A stretch of DNA of 14,815 nucleotides from Gallionella sp. UBA6045 (GTDB lineage Bacteria > Pseudomonadota > Gammaproteobacteria > Burkholderiales > Gallionellaceae). The stretch covers positions 1 to 14,815 of the forward strand of contig DIYV01000071.1 of NCBI GenBank assembly GCA_002429165.1, given 5' to 3'. Below the pieces are notes generated by a model that ran no database searches, was not told where the DNA came from, and saw nothing but the letters and a program-made list of their open reading frames with translations. Of the stretch, positions 14,489 through 14,815 are shown in pieces. Every line of letters starts with the position of its first letter. The stretch's first letter is position 1. Made by a program: the position numbers and the translations under genes.

Positions 14489-14537
14489 AATTCGTTTATT
14501 GATTGCCGCCAAAACGCCACCAAATTCATAGCTACAG

Positions 14538-14569
14538 AAAAAGCCGTATGCCACCAGCATATCTTTGGC
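14538..14569 (-). terminator. Hairpin with T-run, candidate terminator downstream of the HU gene
   Basis: On the minus strand GCC-AAAGA-TATGC-TGGTG-GCATA-C-GGC (14569 to 14543) is followed by TTTTT (14542-14538). It lies about 130 nt past the HU stop codon. A TTGACA (14605-14600) with TATGCT (14584-14579), spacing 15, precedes it, so a very short transcript is also conceivable. Confidence 0.5.
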
Positions 14570-14696
14570 AAGCCGCGCAGCATAGTACCACCGTTCCACT
14601 GTCAACTTCTGCCGGGAACGATTGGAAATTACTCAACGAAACCCGAAATTCAAAACCGCAGCCACCAAGTTACCCTGGCGACTGCCACTGGAACAA

Positions 14697-14815
14697 TTAC
14701 TTCTTCACCCCGTTCACAGCTACCTTGAGCGCAGCCCCCGCTTTGAATGCAGGCGCCTTGGATGCCTTGATCTTGATCGCCTCCCCTGTGCCTGGATTGC
14801 GGCCAGCACGAGCAG
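14697..14815 (-). CDS. hup: HU-family DNA-binding protein, C-terminal part (5' end beyond the window)
   Basis: The last 39 residues are present, ending with TAA at 14697-14699. The segment starts [20 protein letters not shown] and continues [18 protein letters not shown]. It contains the DNA-intercalating beta-arm tip (GRNP with GTGE) and the PAFKAG turn that define HU/IHF; the basic Lys-rich tail favours HU over IHF. HU is a small dimeric nucleoid protein that bends DNA. Which HU paralogue this is cannot be told from the fragment. The gene is transcribed toward the tRNA-end remnant. Confidence 0.92.
   Translation of the reverse strand, partial: ARAGRNPGTGEAIKIKASKAPAFKAGAALKVAVNGVKK

Larger units (their letters stand above)
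14379..14528. repeat. 12-bp perfect inverted repeat enclosing a tRNA 3' end
   Basis: TGAATTTGGTGG (14379-14390) and CCACCAAATTCA (14517-14528) are exact inverses 126 bp apart. The left copy includes the CCA end of the tRNA-like fragment plus the bases next to it. The segment may be a small palindromic insertion or rearranged copies of one integration site. Confidence 0.65.

Noticed and set aside
14297..14605. 102-codon minus-strand ORF near the HU gene
   Set aside because: It reads straight through the tRNA 3' end (giving a typical SSRRRFESFRPH tail) and the hairpin, has no good ribosome site, and is unlikely to be a gene.
1..14815. CRISPR array, toxin-antitoxin or defence operon
   Set aside because: No regularly spaced repeats were seen and no gene pair with toxin, nuclease or defence motifs beyond the element genes listed.

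Overview
The window reads as chromosome of a betaproteobacterium, most likely of the Nitrosomonadales/Gallionellaceae type. This rests on overall protein character, gene order (guaB-guaA; surE-pcm-nlpD) and moderately GC-rich codon use; genus is not decidable from the sequence alone. Apart from two short genes at the left edge, every convincing gene lies on the minus strand.

Positions 1 to about 2640 are the end of an integrative element. It carries a phage-type BRO-N antirepressor (cut by the window edge), an AlpA-type helix-turn-helix regulator and a P4-type tyrosine recombinase with its full catalytic set. The integrase starts 300 bp from the 3' end of guaA, a known integration hotspot for genomic islands. 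The gap between them holds an array of ATACCAT/ATGGTAT repeats, an imperfect 33-bp direct repeat and a strong hairpin terminator.

Positions 2640 to 5780 are guaB then guaA, the two-step branch from IMP to GMP, separated by 96 nt with a 9-bp-stem inverted repeat. A perfect TATAAT with a GC-rich discriminator lies just before guaB. The 577-bp gap upstream of guaB is not empty. It encodes a 34-residue single-span membrane miniprotein with a near-perfect Shine-Dalgarno sequence and its own terminator; I cannot assign it to a family.

Positions 6358 to 10813 hold the Rep DNA helicase, a REP-like palindromic repeat, and a translationally coupled pair: chromate transporter chrA followed by a DUF3025 protein. 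Positions 10971 to 14147 form a tight cluster transcribed surE > pcm > nlpD > radical SAM enzyme, with junctions of 0, -4 and about +7 nt. The usual next gene, rpoS, is not there; a COG0731-like radical SAM protein takes its place.

The right end (14148-14815) is non-coding until the C-terminus of an HU-type nucleoid protein. It holds a tRNA-like 3' end (T-arm, acceptor strand and CCA) with no 5' half, overlapped by a 12-bp perfect inverted repeat, which suggests the scar of a second integration event. I find no CRISPR array, rRNA or complete tRNA. No clear new multi-gene system is visible; the best leads are the miniprotein, the guaA-island junction and the tRNA-end scar.
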